Positions 33,188-45,308 of a DNA stretch of 64,000 nucleotides are shown here, one piece after another. A program made the position numbers and the translations under genes. Position 1 is the stretch's first letter. Every line of letters starts with the position of its first letter. The stretch is from assembly GCF_026212465.1 (NCBI RefSeq), contig NC_080053.1, positions 11,509,176 to 11,573,175 of the forward strand, in the 5' to 3' direction. This DNA comes from Amaranthus tricolor. Lineage: Eukaryota; Streptophyta; Magnoliopsida; Caryophyllales; Amaranthaceae. A model generated the notes under the pieces. That model was given only the letters and a program-made list of their open reading frames with translations, ran no database searches and was not told the origin of the DNA.

Positions 33188-33301
33188 TCTGCAACCCAAT
33201 CGTATCTTCTGCAATGAATCTTATCTCTGCAACACAATCTTATCTCTGCAACCCAATCTTATCTTCAGCAATGAATTTTATCTCTGCAACACAATCTTAT
33301 C
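33188..33301. repeat. Two tandem 57-bp repeats in the Harbinger element
   Basis: Units 33188-33244 and 33245-33301 differ at about three positions. Each contains sub-repeats of CTGCAACACAATCTTATCT. Confidence 0.85.
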
Positions 33302-33390
33302 TTTTGAATTGGCAAATTGCAATTTTATCTTATACACATTGAAATCTTCTCAAAAGACATCTATAATTTGAATCTCAATAACAACATATA

Positions 33391-34799
33391 ATGTACATTC
33401 AATCAAAAACCAAAATGAATCTCAATAACAATTCTTCAAGTTCTTCAAGTTCTTCTAGTTACTCTGGTGATGATGATTTTTTTAATAATGCGTTACTTAA
33501 TATAATGCTTATGAACCAGAGTATTGAGGAACAAGAAGATTTTATAATCCAATTCGTTATCCAAAAGCATATTGAATCAACGTCCAGTGGGAAACTTGCT
33601 CAAAAAAAAGAAGAGGAAGTTCATTGATTGTAAACGTGGGGATGCCGAGGAAAGGCTTATGAACGACTACTTTGTTGAGCGTCCACTGTATCTAGAATCT
33701 ATGTTTCGACGTAGATTCCGTATGAGTCGATCGTTGAAGGTGTTACAACTACAGATCCATACTTTCAACAACGACCAAATGTGCTTGGGGAACTAGGCGC
33801 GTCTCCTATACAAAAATGTACTGCCGCATTGAGGATGCTCGCATATGGAACATGTGCTGATGCAGTTGATGAGTACATAAAGATTGGGGAAAGCACTGCA
33901 AGAAGTTGTCTTCTCCATTTTGTCCAAGCAATTAGACAAGCCTACACAGAAGTGTACTTGAAAAGGCTAAATGTCACTTATTTGCAACGACTACTTCATG
34001 ACGGTCAATGAAGGGGATTTCCAGGCATGTTAGGCAGTATAGATTGCATGCACTGGGAATGGAAGAATTGCCCAAGAGGTTGGAAAGGGTTGTATCAAGG
34101 AAGAAATAAGCATGCAACAATCATCTTAGAAGTTGTGGCCTCCGGTGACTTGTGGATTTGGCATGCTTTTTTTGAACACCTGGGACTTCCAATGACATAA
34201 CTGTCTTGAAAAAGTCTCCTGTTTTTGATGATATTTATCAAGGTAAAGCTCCTGAGGTAACTTATAATGTAAATGGGAACACATACAATAACGATTACTA
34301 CCTCACAGATGGTATATATCCAAAATGGACTGCATTTATCCCTGCAATTCGACTCCCAACAAACCAAAAATATACGTTGTTTACAAGACGCCAAGAGTAA
34401 GTAAGGAAAGATGTTAAACGTTCATTTGGAGTTTTACAAGCACAATTTGCAATCATACAAAGACCATCTCTTATTTGGGATCAGGATTTAATATGGGAAA
34501 TAATGTTGGCATGTATCATTCTTCACAATATGATTGTTGAAGATGAACGTGATACATACAGAAATTATAAGGACAAAACTGAATTCGAACAAGATAATAT
34601 TCAATATGTTGCTGAACCATCTTCTCAACCACGCAATACAACTTACCAAGTTCGAGCGGGCAAATATAATAATTTGACGTTGGAGCAATATATGCATAGA
34701 AGAGAACAAGTTTGGGATAGACAAGTTCATAATGCATTGCAAAGACACTTGGTAGAGCATATATGGGAACGTTGTCAAGGATGGTATGATGATGCTTGA
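33391..34799 (+). pseudogene. PIF/Harbinger transposase (DDE_4 nuclease), broken
   Basis: Pieces in order: a Ser-rich N-terminus; RRRFRMSRSLKVLQLQIH (helix-turn-helix side); LGELGASPIQKCTAALRMLA and YGTCADAVDEYIKIGESTAR; the first catalytic Asp in MLGSIDCMHWEWKNCPRGWKG; the second in GTSNDITVLKKSPVFDDI (frame shifted near 34170-34185); the third region in RKDVKRSFGVLQAQFAIIQR; and the C-terminal ALQRHLVEHIW. Frame changes near 33627 and 34175, TGA at 34009-34011 and TAA near 34398 inactivate it. The homologous host gene family is ALP1-like. Confidence 0.85.
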
Positions 34800-35398
34800 A
34801 AAAAATTATGTGTAGTGCAAATGTACGAGTTTAATTAGTTGTTCAGTTTAATTATGTGTATTATTTTTCATTCAATGTACGAGTTTTCATTTAATGTACG
34901 AATTTAATTAGTTGTTCAATTTACGTTTTTCAATTAATATTTCAGGAAATGAATACTTTAAAAATTTTGATAAAAACTTAATTGTTAACTAACGAAGTTA
35001 ATTAAAAATGAAAATAGTAATTTAAAAAAAATTTGTCATTCATTAACGAAATTAAATTATTTATTTATTAATTTAGTTAATCATTAATTAAAATTATTTA
35101 ATCATAAATTATTTAATTTTGATTACGTGTAATTAATCATTAATTAAAATATTTTAAGTTCATCTTTAAATAAAAAATAAATAATGATATATGAGTAGGA
35201 GTGAGAAAGTAAAAGTGGGCCATGTGAAAATGAAATAGTGTTTGGGGAGGTAAATGAGGTGCTGACCATTGTAGAAAAGTTATTAGAATTTGTGGAGGTA
35301 GATTAGAAAAGTTAGTGGAAAATGATGTGACAAAATATGAAAAGAAGAGAGATTTTATGGAGGTATATGGGGAGCCCTCCCATTGCTGATGCTCTAAG

Positions 35399-36080
35399 AG
35401 TCAAGACAACAAGACGCACAGAGGCAACAAGTGCATATCAAAAGGACCCTGGTAGAGGTAGAAGAACATAAAAACCTGTAGGATGGTTAACCCTGCAAAA
35501 TGATAACAACGGAAACGATGACGTGGCAAGAAACAACTGCAGTTGTACTCAGAAAAGCTGTCAACACTTGTATAAGGCAAGACACCACACCTACCTCATA
35601 CCCTACCTAGGTAAGTATACTAAAAGACAGAAAGTGGGGACCATTGTATATAGACCAGCAAATCACCGGACGCCACATAGGCTTACAAAATATTATATTT
35701 CTCTCTCTACTGATCTCGAAAAAGATTCCATTCAAGGTAAAAACCAAAACCGCCATTAGGGTTTTGGGAACCACTCTTAAGGCCCACCACTATAAATATA
35801 CGATGCCATGAATTACCAAAGGGGACGTAACTTTTACACGGAAACCCAAACATTATTCTCTCTTACAGAAATAGCTCTAATTCCTTATATACTTTATCAA
35901 CAATCATCTCAAAACCCTTACTGACTTAATCATCGGAGGAGGACCCCCGGAGGACCCCTCTCCGGCTCTCATTTGACCTCCTCAGTAGTTCATTTACGCT
36001 ATAAACCTTAAAAAGCATTCTCTTCATCTTTGTTAAAAGTTTTAATTGTTCTTTTCACAGTCGGAACAATTTCCTATAAC
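35399..36080 (+). repeat. LTR-like sequence with TATA box, remnant
   Basis: GC-richer than its surroundings. It has CACTATAAATATACG near 35790 and a CATCGGAGGAGGACCCCCGG / GGACCCCTCTCCGGCTCTC block at about 35930-35970 of the kind found in R/U5 of plant Gypsy LTRs. It probably joins 29130-29230 and 31306-31374 as one old LTR split by later insertions. No primer site or internal genes identified. Confidence 0.4.
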
Positions 36081-36384
36081 AATAAATCTCCAAAATACTA
36101 AAGTTTTCCTACGAAAACATAAATATGAGGTATCAGAAAAGAGTATGATGTTATAAGTTCTTGTTATATCAGAAAATAGGTGCCATAAATTATATGACCC
36201 ATTATTTTAGGTTGATTTTATTCTCTGTATTAGAAATTTAAATTCGTTTTTATTTTGATTATTTTATTGATTTTATTTTTGCCTTTTTATAATTATTTAT
36301 AAATAATTGTGATTGACTAAGATTTTCTATATTAGAATAACTTCTTAATTGGATATTTGGTTCATATACGGCTTGAGCCACGAT

Positions 36385-36905
36385 AAGTCTCTAACTCATA
36401 TCAACTTGGTGAAAAATCAAACACCGAACCAAACCAAATCGAATAAGTAATTTGGTTTGACTATATTTTAAATTTTGTTTGGTTTGGACTGAATTTTAAT
36501 TATAGTTCGGTGTTCGATTTAGACTCGGTCTAGGGTCCAACAAAACCAAAAAACCAAAATCATAGAGGCATGTTATATCCATTTGATTTGTTTCACTTTT
36601 TTGCCCTTATTTTTAGATTTTTGTTAAACGTTTTTCACTTGTTTAAATTAAAAACTTTAAAATTATTAATATCTATTTAGGAGATTTAGAAAGAATAAGT
36701 TTGAAACAATACATGCAAATTTGATTTTCGGTGCAAAATATATAAATCGGTGCAATTCGGTCTATTCGGTTCAATTTAGATTGATATTTTAAAATTCGTT
36801 TCGGTACAATTTAGATTATAAATATTATGATTTGAATTTGGGCTAAAAATTTCAAAACCGAATTTTATTTGGTTTGATTTGGATTCCAAACTTTCACCCC
36901 TATGT
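36385..36905. mobile_element. AACCGAAC-rich short element, possibly hAT-derived MITE
   Basis: Many copies of ACCGAACCAAACC, TTCGGT and CAATTCGGTCTATTCGGTT in both orientations. The right end inverted reads TAGGGGTGAAAGTTTGGAA, a typical terminus of plant hAT MITEs. The left end is not clear. Confidence 0.4.
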
Positions 36906-37241
36906 AGATATAATGTCCGGTTACGTACGAGTCATGTTGATGCTCGATCAAGACTCAAGTATTGCCGAGTCAATTTTTTACACAACTCAAAACTTTAGCA
37001 AAATTCAACCCATCCGTCTTTTTAAAATTTGGTAAATTTTTAATTCAACTATATATTGGAATAAGAACCTATCATTTAGTCGTTGATTTTTATTATTTGA
37101 CTTATATTCCACAACTATATATCACTTAAAAAGTAATTTTAAGCCAAACATAATACAAAAACAACTTATTTTTAAAATTTAACAAAAAAATTTACATGTA
37201 GCTTTTTAGCTATTTTATTTTATGGTGATGAGTAAAGTAAC

Positions 37242-37426
37242 TGTTAGAATATATCACACATATATTCTTTGACTTTGTATTTATGGTATATAATCAAGTT
37301 TAGTAAGTATATATCTCTTAGCATAATCCTAGCCTAGAATAGAGCTAATAGTTGCCGAATTTATCTCAGTAGTTTTTGTATATTATTTTTGAAAACTAAA
37401 TCAATGGCAAGCATCATCTTCTTACA
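37242..37426 (+). repeat. 5' LTR of the Ale-like Copia element
   Basis: TGTTAGAATATATC...CTTCTTACA, 185 bp. Confidence 0.95.
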
Positions 37427-37443
37427 TGGTATCATAGTTTTTT

Positions 37444-40400
37444 ATGATCCTCTTCTCTCACGGCCCAACTTCTTCTTCTTCCTCAAATTTTCCTCTTCTT
37501 CCGCTGCAATACCTCATGGCCAACACTCCAAAATACCACCCTGCATTTGCTATCACAAATGTCAAATCCCTTATTCCGATTACCTTGGACACCGCTGGAA
37601 TGTATCACTCTTGGGCCGCCCTCTTCAAAGTACTTTGTAGGGTTCACGACCTTACGAATCACATCATACCTCCAACTGACGCCACGTAACTCAGTGCATA
37701 TGAGAACTCGAAATCGGCAGACTTGGTCTATTGGAAACGTCTTGATGCTGCAGTCCTAAATTTGATTTACGGTTCTATTTCTCATGACCTTCTCACTGCT
37801 ATCCTTCTTAAAGATGACACTGCTCAAAGTGCTTGGGCTCGTCTCGAGTCTATGTTTCAAGATAACAAAGCATCCAGAGCCTCTCATCTTGAACAAGAAC
37901 TCGCTGACCGTGATTTCGAGAATTTCTCATCCATTGACGGCTATTGCAATCATATCAAATCCCTCGCTGATCGTCTTGCGGATGTTGATGCTCCGATTCC
38001 CGATACCCATCTTATTCTTAAACTGACTGTCGGACTACCCGAAGCATACGCCGGTATGGTGGACTTCATCAAAAATCAGGAACCCTTGCCTTCCTTTGAA
38101 TCATGCCGATCTCGTCTCAAATTAGCTGAGCGTACCATCAAAAATCGCTTAGCCAAGGAAGGTGGCTCCAATGGCCGTTCACCCACTGCTCTCGTCTCTA
38201 CCACCGGTAAGAACCACTCAGACTCCTCTGATTCTCGATACAACACGAATACTAAGCAAAAGAAAAAGACTTCCAAGCCTTCTAATAAGGCTGGTCGTAA
38301 TTTTGGTGGGCCGGCCCAACAACCAAAACCATTCAATGGTCAACCTTGGATGTTTCAGCAAAGACCATATTCCTGGTCAGCTCCTTGGGCTTAGTGGCAG
38401 GCCCAATGGCCAACTCCTCCCTGCCCATATCCAACACAGTCTTGGGCACCTAGGACTACTGCCTCTTCAACTGGGCCACGGTCAAATGGGCCTGGTATCT
38501 TGGGTCCATCTCCACAATCCTACTGTGCTGCTGACATGGGTCCGAATCCAACGCCTACCCACATTGAAGCCGCAATGCAAATGCTAACTAACCTCAACCG
38601 ACCGGATCCGAATTATTATATGGACACTGGTGCAACATCTCATATGACGGCCGACCAAGGTATTCTCTCCACTTATGTCAATTCGAGCATTAAAAATCAT
38701 AATATTGTTGTTGGTAATGGTAATTTAGTTCCAATTATTGGTCATGATAGTGCTACTTTGCCTTATCCGTATCCCCCCTTCACCTTAAACCATGTTTTGC
38801 ATGCTCCCAAAATAATAAAGAACCTAATCTCCGTACGACAATTCACAACTGACAATATGATTTCTATTTCTTTTGACCCTTATGGTTTTTCTGTGAATGA
38901 TTTACAGACGGGAGCCCAACTAATGAGATGTGACAGTTCCGGTGACCTTTATCCAATCTTTTCTTCCAGTCAAGCCACCTCTCCAGTCAAACATTCAAAT
39001 TTTACTGCTCTTTCTTCCGATCTTTGGCATAATCGATTAGGACACCCTGGCGATGTTGTACTTAGATCTTTAGCTAATCAAAAATTTATTGAATGTAATA
39101 AGGATTGTACTTCTATTTGTTCTTCGTGCCCTTTAGGGAAACACGTTAAACTTCCTTTTTATAATTCCATGTCGCACACTGTTTTTCCTTTCGATATTAT
39201 TCACAGTGACCTTTGGACTTCCCCTATTATTAGTTCATCTGGTCATTGTTACTATCTCTTATTTCTTGATGACTACAGCAAATTCTTATAGACTTATCCA
39301 ATTTCAAAAAAATCACAGGTCAAACATCTTTTTCAATCTTTTCACAAAATTGTCCAAACGCAATTTGAACGTAACATTAAGACTTTTCAATGTGATAATG
39401 ACACTGAATATGTTAATGGTAATCTTAAAAATTTTTTTGAAAACCAAGGCATGCTCTTTCGCCTCTCTTGTCCCCACACCTCTCCTCAAAATGGAAAAGC
39501 AGAACGCCACATTAAAACAATAAACAATATCATTCGAACCCTTCTTGCTCATGCTTCATTGCCCCATTCCTTTTGGCATCATGCTCTAGCCATGGCTACC
39601 TACCTTCTCCACATTCTTCCCACCAAAATATTAAATTATAAATCTCCCACTCAAATTTTATACCAACGTGATCCCACTTATTCAGCATTACGTGTTTTTG
39701 GTTGTTTATGTTTTCCCCTTTTTTCTTCTAATACTATAAACAAATTGCAAGAACGTTCCACTCCCTGTGTCTACCTTGGCGCCGCGCCAAATCATCGTGG
39801 TTCAAAGTGCTATAATTTAACAAATGGACAAATCATCATTTGTAGGCATGTGAAATTTATAGAAACCGAATTTCCTTTCTCAAAATATCACAAACTAATT
39901 TATGATGATTACAATTTCTTAGATACAAGTCCATTAAATCAACCTTCTGATTTGTACACAAATCAACAAGCCCAGCCCACATCCCCTATCTCCTCAAATG
40001 GGCCAAACATTGCTCCACCCAACATCTCCACATCTTAATTGGGCTCCACTGTCACACCCTTGCAACTGGGCTCTCCTACCACCGAAGCCCAGCACACTCC
40101 TACTTTGCATCAACCCATGATTGAAAGCCCTATCCTCACTTCCTCACGACGTGAGGATCAATCCCAGCTCCCGTCTACCACCTCCGGCAGGTCTGCTACC
40201 ACCAGCAGTCATGCCGCGACAACACCTCCTAACCCCGCTCCTCATCCTATGACCACCCGAGCTAAGGACGACATTATCAAACCTAACCCCAAGTATTTTT
40301 CCAACCTCAACACAATAACTACTACATCCATATCTCCTATACCAAAGGACCCGGTTAGTGCTATTAATGACCCTAATTGGAAAAATGCAATGTTAGATGA

Positions 40401-41889
40401 AATTAATGCTCTTATTGATAATCATACATGGGATTTGGTTCCTCGACCCCCTAATGTGAACGTCATTCTCTCTATGTGGATTTTTCGTCATAAACGAAAA
40501 TCAGATGGTTCTTTTGAGAGATACAAGGCTCGTCTCGTTGCTAATGGTAAGACTAAGCAGCCAGGTATTGACTGTGATGAGACTTTCAGTCCGATTGTAA
40601 AACCGGCTACTATTCGTACTGTTCTAAGCATTGCTATTTCACACTCTTGGTCGATCCATCAGTTGGATGTCAAGAATGCTTTTTTGCATGGTTCTCTAAA
40701 TGAAACAGTTTATATGCATCAGCCCATGGGTTTTCGCGACAAAAGTCGCCCAGACTATGTTTGTCTATTGAGAGGCTCTCTCTATGGTCTAAAACAGGCT
40801 CCACGAGCCTGGTATCAGCGGTTTGTAGATTTTGTCATCTCTATTGGATTTGCTAACAGTACCTCTGATCATTCTCTGTTTATTTATAGGCACGGATCTG
40901 ATACTGCTTATATTCTGTTGTATGTTGATGATATCATTCTTACAGCTTCCTCTAACCGTCTTAGGACACATATTATGGATCGTTTGAGCTCTGAATTTGC
41001 AATGAAGGACTTAGGTCCTCTAAGTTTCTTTTTGGGCATTGCTGTAACTCGTAATAATAACGGGATGTTCTTAACTCAGAAACAGTATGCTTCTTCTATC
41101 ATTGACAAGGCCGACATGTCTAACTGTACCCCTTGTCTAACACTTGTTGACACGAAATCTAAGCTTAGTGCCTCCCACGATGAGCCTTATCCAGATCCCA
41201 CTAAATACAGAAGTCTTGCTGGTGCTCTTCAATATCTGACTTTTACTAGACCAGATATCTCTTATGCTGTTCAACAGGTTTGCCTTCACATGCATGATCC
41301 TCGCTATGCGCATATGGGAGCCCTGAAGCGTATCTTGCGCTATTTACAAGGTACTTTATCTTTTGGCTTGCATTTGTATAAGTCTTCTATTGAAAACCTC
41401 GTAGCTTATACTGATGCGGATTGGGGGGGTTGCCCCGATACTAGAAGATCTACTTCGGGTTATTGTGTGTTTTTGGGTGACAATTTGATCTCCTGGTCTT
41501 CTAAACGGCAGCCTACTATATCTAAATCAAGTGCAGAGGCCGAATATCGCGGGGTTGCTAACGTAGTATCTGATTCCTGTTGGCTTAGAAATTTGTTGCT
41601 TGAGCTTCATTTCCCTATTCGTAAAGCGACTATTGTTTATTGTGATAATGTAAGTTCCATCTACCTCTCTGGCAATCCCCTGCAACATCAACGTACAAAA
41701 CATATTGAGATGGATATTCATTTCGTACAAGAAAAGGTCGCTAAAGGCGAAGTACGAGTATTACATGTTCCTTCTCGTTATCAAATTGCAGACATTTTTA
41801 CGAAGGGTCTTCCACGGATTTTGTTTGACGACTTTCGTACCAGTCTAAGCATCCGTGATGCTCCCGCTACGACTACGGGGGAGTGTTAG
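37444..41889 (+). pseudogene. Gag-pol polyprotein of the Ale-like Copia element, four in-frame stops
   Basis: A single frame with no frameshift carries gag (probable ATG at 37516; HSWAALFKVL, and a UBN2-type region with LTAILLKDDTAQSAWARLES), protease (YYMDTGATSHMT), integrase (LWHNRLGHPGD, FDIIHSDLW, SPQNGKAERHIKTI), RT (QLDVKNAFLHGSLNETVYM, YVDDIILTAS) and RNase H (YTDADWGGCPDTRRSTSGY, SSAEAEYRG, YCDN). Gag lacks a visible CCHC knuckle. Stops: TAA 37687, TAG 38392, TAG 39289 (just after the integrase DDYS motif) and TAA 40036. Each can be explained by one C-to-T or G-to-A change, so the element decayed recently. Confidence 0.93.
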
Positions 41890-42068
41890 AATATATCACA
41901 CATATATTCTTTGACTTTGTATTTATGGTATATAATCAAGTTTAGTAAGTATATATCTCTTAGCATAATCCTAGCCTAGAATAGAGCTAATAGTTGCCGA
42001 ATTTATCTCGGTAGTTTTTGTATATTATTTCTGAAAACTAAATTAATGGCAAGCATCATCTTCTTACA
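41884..42068 (+). repeat. 3' LTR of the Ale-like Copia element
   Basis: 185 bp. Differs from the 5' LTR at A/G, T/C and C/T positions in its last third. Confidence 0.95.
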
Positions 42069-42189
42069 GTAAAAACATATGATGACCAATGGAGTGACCT
42101 AGAATCTACTTGGTCAATTTTTTTATATGTCTATATGATTTATTTGAAAAGGTATACTGTTGAAAGTAACCCATATGCGATCTACATTC

Positions 42190-44425
42190 AAAAATCATAG
42201 AGAGATTTATTAGAAAATAATAATATCCTCAAGATATTATTTTATATCTTGGATATATATTTTGTTTATATCTTGATATATTTATATCTTGCAATATTCT
42301 AAATTTAGGTAACTAAATATCTTGTACTATCTTAGTTTTTTAAGATAGATTTTGTAATTCTCTTTATCAACTAGTATATAAACTCATACAATGCACGAAT
42401 TTTTTAGTCTAAAATATATAAAATATAATTTCTGATAATAATGCCAGTATATATTATCGTGATTTTTTTTTTAGAAAATATATTTTCATGATTAAGTTTA
42501 TCGAATACATGACTTTTTTTAAGCAACAATAAAATAATTTTTTTTATTTTGATTATTTATCGAATACATAATTTTTGTTTCATTCAATTAAATATATCAA
42601 GTTCTAGGTTAAGTATATAGAACTGCTATACTTAATTGTATAAATATTTTATCTTTGAAAACCAGAATAGGACGGACAACGTTTTAGGCCGGAGGTTACC
42701 TTGTAATTAGCTCTCCCATGTGTATTCTTGAAACTTTTGTGTTACTTAGGAGAACCGAATTGGATGAGCAACGTCATGAGTTGGGAATTGAAAAGTCAAA
42801 TATGACATTTAGGTTTTGGTTCCTCAATCTCTTGATGTTAATGTACTTTATTCACATCAAATTTTTAGACATAAAGAGCATCCCAATGGCTCTTTTATTA
42901 GGCACAAATCTCATCATGTAGGTAATGGTGCAAGTCAAAAAGTGAACATCGATTGTAGAGAAACACGTAGTCATGTGGTGAAGCCCGTAACAATCTGAAC
43001 AATTCTTAGTCTTGCTTTATCTAAAAAGTGCTCAACTTGATGTCAAGAATGCCTTCTTACATGGTAATCTTAAAAACAGTTTACATGCATCAATCACTGG
43101 GATTCAGGAATCCAAAATTTCCTCATCATGTATGTCGTCTTAACAAGTCTATATATTGACTCAAGGAAGCTCCTCGGGTTTGGTATCACAGGTTTGTTAA
43201 CTTTGTTACTCATAGTACTTGTGACCACTCTTTATTCATCTATAAGAAAGGCTCTACAATTGCATATCTTGTACAATATGTTGCTGATATAATTCTTATT
43301 GTATCTTCTTCTTCTCTCCTCTAATCTTTATTATTTGTGCTTAGTGCTGAATTTTATATGAATGACTTTGGTATTCTCAGTTATTTTGTTGGCATAGCTG
43401 TTAAACATCAAACTGCTGGTTTGTTTTAGTCTGAAGAAAAATATGATAAATAAATTCCAGTCGTGCAGGCATGTCTACCCTACTCCAGTGGCACAAAGCC
43501 CAAACTCAATGCCTCGTCTTTTCTCCTTTTGAAGATCCTACTCACTATCGGAGTCTCACATATGCATTACGGTATCTTACTTTCACTAGACCAAACATTT
43601 CTTATGCAGTCCAATAAGCGAGTCTCTTCATACATGGATTCACATATGCATAAACTACAACTGATGATTCGTTACATTCAGGGCACTCTTCATCATTTCT
43701 TCACCCTTAACTTTCATCCAAACCCACTCTCATTCCTTTATTGATGTTAATTGGGCATGATGCCCATATCCTCTTTGTTTTAACTCTGGATATTTTGTGT
43801 TTCTTAGCGATAATCTAATGACTTAATCTTCAAAAAGACAAGCTACCTTATCTCGTTTCAATGCCAAAGTTAAATATTGTGGTGTTGCTAATGGAGTCTC
43901 TGAATCACGTCTTCTCAATCATCTTCTAAAGCTTCATTATATTATCATGTTTCTAAAGCTAGTTTGGTGTATTATGGTAATATAAGTGCTATTTATCTAT
44001 TTGGAAATCATATTTAACATCAACGCATTAAGCACTATCTGAAAAAATCAACGCATTAAGCACATTGAAATTGTTATTCATTTTGATTGCAAAAAAGTTG
44101 CTCGAGGCTAAGTTCGAGTATTTCATGTTTCGTCTAGATATCAGATTGTAGACATCTTCAATAAAGGCCTTTCTCTTACACTGTTCCAAGATTTTAGGGA
44201 GAGTCTCGGTATTTGTGAACCTCCTGCTTGCACTGTGGGGTGTATCAAAATATTCATAATATCCATCAGAATATTAATAATATCCTAAAGATATTATTTT
44301 ATTCTTGCATATATGTTTTTATATAGTGATATATTTATATCTTGTAATCATCTTTTTTTTGGTAACTAAATATATTTTAATTACCTTAGCTTCCAAGATA
44401 CATTTTATAATTCTCTTATGCTATG
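42190..44425 (+). pseudogene. Old, internally deleted Copia relic
   Basis: Diverged direct repeats at about 42190-42370 and 44240-44425 (shared blocks AATAATATCCT-AAGATATTATTTTAT, GATATATTTATATCTTG, GGTAACTAAATAT, TTGTAATTCTCTTAT) look like decayed LTRs. Between them lie scrambled frames of RT and RNase H: IFRHKEHPNGSF, DCRETRSHVVKPVTI, CQEC-like DVKNAFLHG near 43040, and RNase H traces near 43750-44200. Gag, protease and integrase are gone. It is related to the adjacent Ale-like element but far older. Confidence 0.7.
42377..42405 (-). other. Possible Helitron-type terminus
   Basis: On the minus strand AATTCGTGCATTGTATGAG is followed within about 10 bases by CTAGT. The stem is weak; it lies inside the old Copia relic's LTR edge. 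Confidence 0.15.
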
Positions 44426-44577
44426 TTTGAAAATAATAATTTCATTTGACAATTTATAATTGACTCAAATTTAATGTTTGGCGAATCAATCAACTTCAAT
44501 TTTGGATTTGAGTCAATTCCATTAATATTTTACTCTCATTTTAAATCTAAACCTCTGTAGCTCGAAACACCTACACC

Positions 44578-44882
44578 CCATTTGGTTAGTGGTACTAAAT
44601 GGTGGTAATGAGAATGATTTATAATGTAAAATTTCATTAAAGTTTCATATTATTCCCATGGTAATGAAACTTTGATCACAAAAAAGTTTTTTGTTTACAA
44701 ATTTTCATTATCATCTAATACCATCTCTTTTAATGGTAATGCATTGGAATGAATTTTATAAAGAAAATAAGATGATTGAAGTTAGACAAGCATAGCCATC
44801 AAGGTAGTTAAGAGATTTTTCAACCAAAATTGCACTAGTTTTTCATTCTCATTACTACTATTTATTACCACCTACCAAACGG
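44578..44882. mobile_element. TIR element of 305 bp, hAT-like MITE
   Basis: The left CCATTTGGTTAGTGGTACTA and the inverted right CCGTTTGGTAGGTGGTAATA, each continuing to GTAATGAGAATG, form imperfect terminal repeats of about 38 bp. No ORF. No clear target duplication. Confidence 0.65.
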
Positions 44883-44955
44883 ATCGTTATTGTATTTTCA
44901 AATAGTGAAAACCTCCTTTGTAGAGCTCCATTTGATTTCTTCAAGAACTTTATTT

Positions 44956-45301
44956 TGTTACAATTAATATGCGGAAGTTGTCGTGGATTATTGATTTTGA
45001 TTAATAAATATTGAAGATGCTAGTATGAAAAATAAAGAGGAGAGTTGATGGCTTTTGTGAAAAAAGGTTGTTTGTATTATGTGGCTTGGTTACAAATGAG
45101 AGCATGCAACACATATATATAGTGCTTCTATGTTGGTGCTTTCACCATCATTATGTTTCTAGTCTTTTCTACAACTTGTAGATAGTTCCAGACTATTAGC
45201 TTTAGGGTGTTAGTCTAGATAGTTCTAGGATATCATAAAATTTTTTTACTTACTTCTTGATACATTACTCCCTAGATTTTTCTAGATTATATTATTTAAC
45301 A
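44956..45301 (-). repeat. 3' LTR of the TATTT-flanked Copia element
   Basis: 346 bp, TG...CA. Contains an ACATATATATAG box (plus strand) near 45110. Confidence 0.95.
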
Positions 45302-45308
45302 CTCCCCC

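Larger units (their letters stand above)
31375..35395 (+). mobile_element. PIF/Harbinger DNA transposon, degenerate
   Basis: 4021 bp bounded by inverted termini GAGCATCGGC and GCTGATGCTC and flanked by TAA on both sides (31372-31374 and 35396-35398), the 3-bp TWA duplication of this superfamily. It carries both expected genes in order: a Myb/SANT-like accessory protein and a DDE_4-type transposase, each with several disabling changes. The AT-rich spacer 33010-33390 includes a tandem repeat. Confidence 0.9.
37242..42068 (+). mobile_element. Copia retrotransposon (Ale/Retrofit-like) with short LTRs
   Basis: 4827 bp. 185-bp LTRs at 37242-37426 and 41884-42068 differ at three positions. A primer site TGGTATCATAG starts at 37427, and a polypurine tract ACGGGGGAG lies at 41875-41883. 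Flanking GTAAC/GTAAA is a one-mismatch 5-bp target duplication. One polyprotein frame spans the interior with only four stops. Confidence 0.93.
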
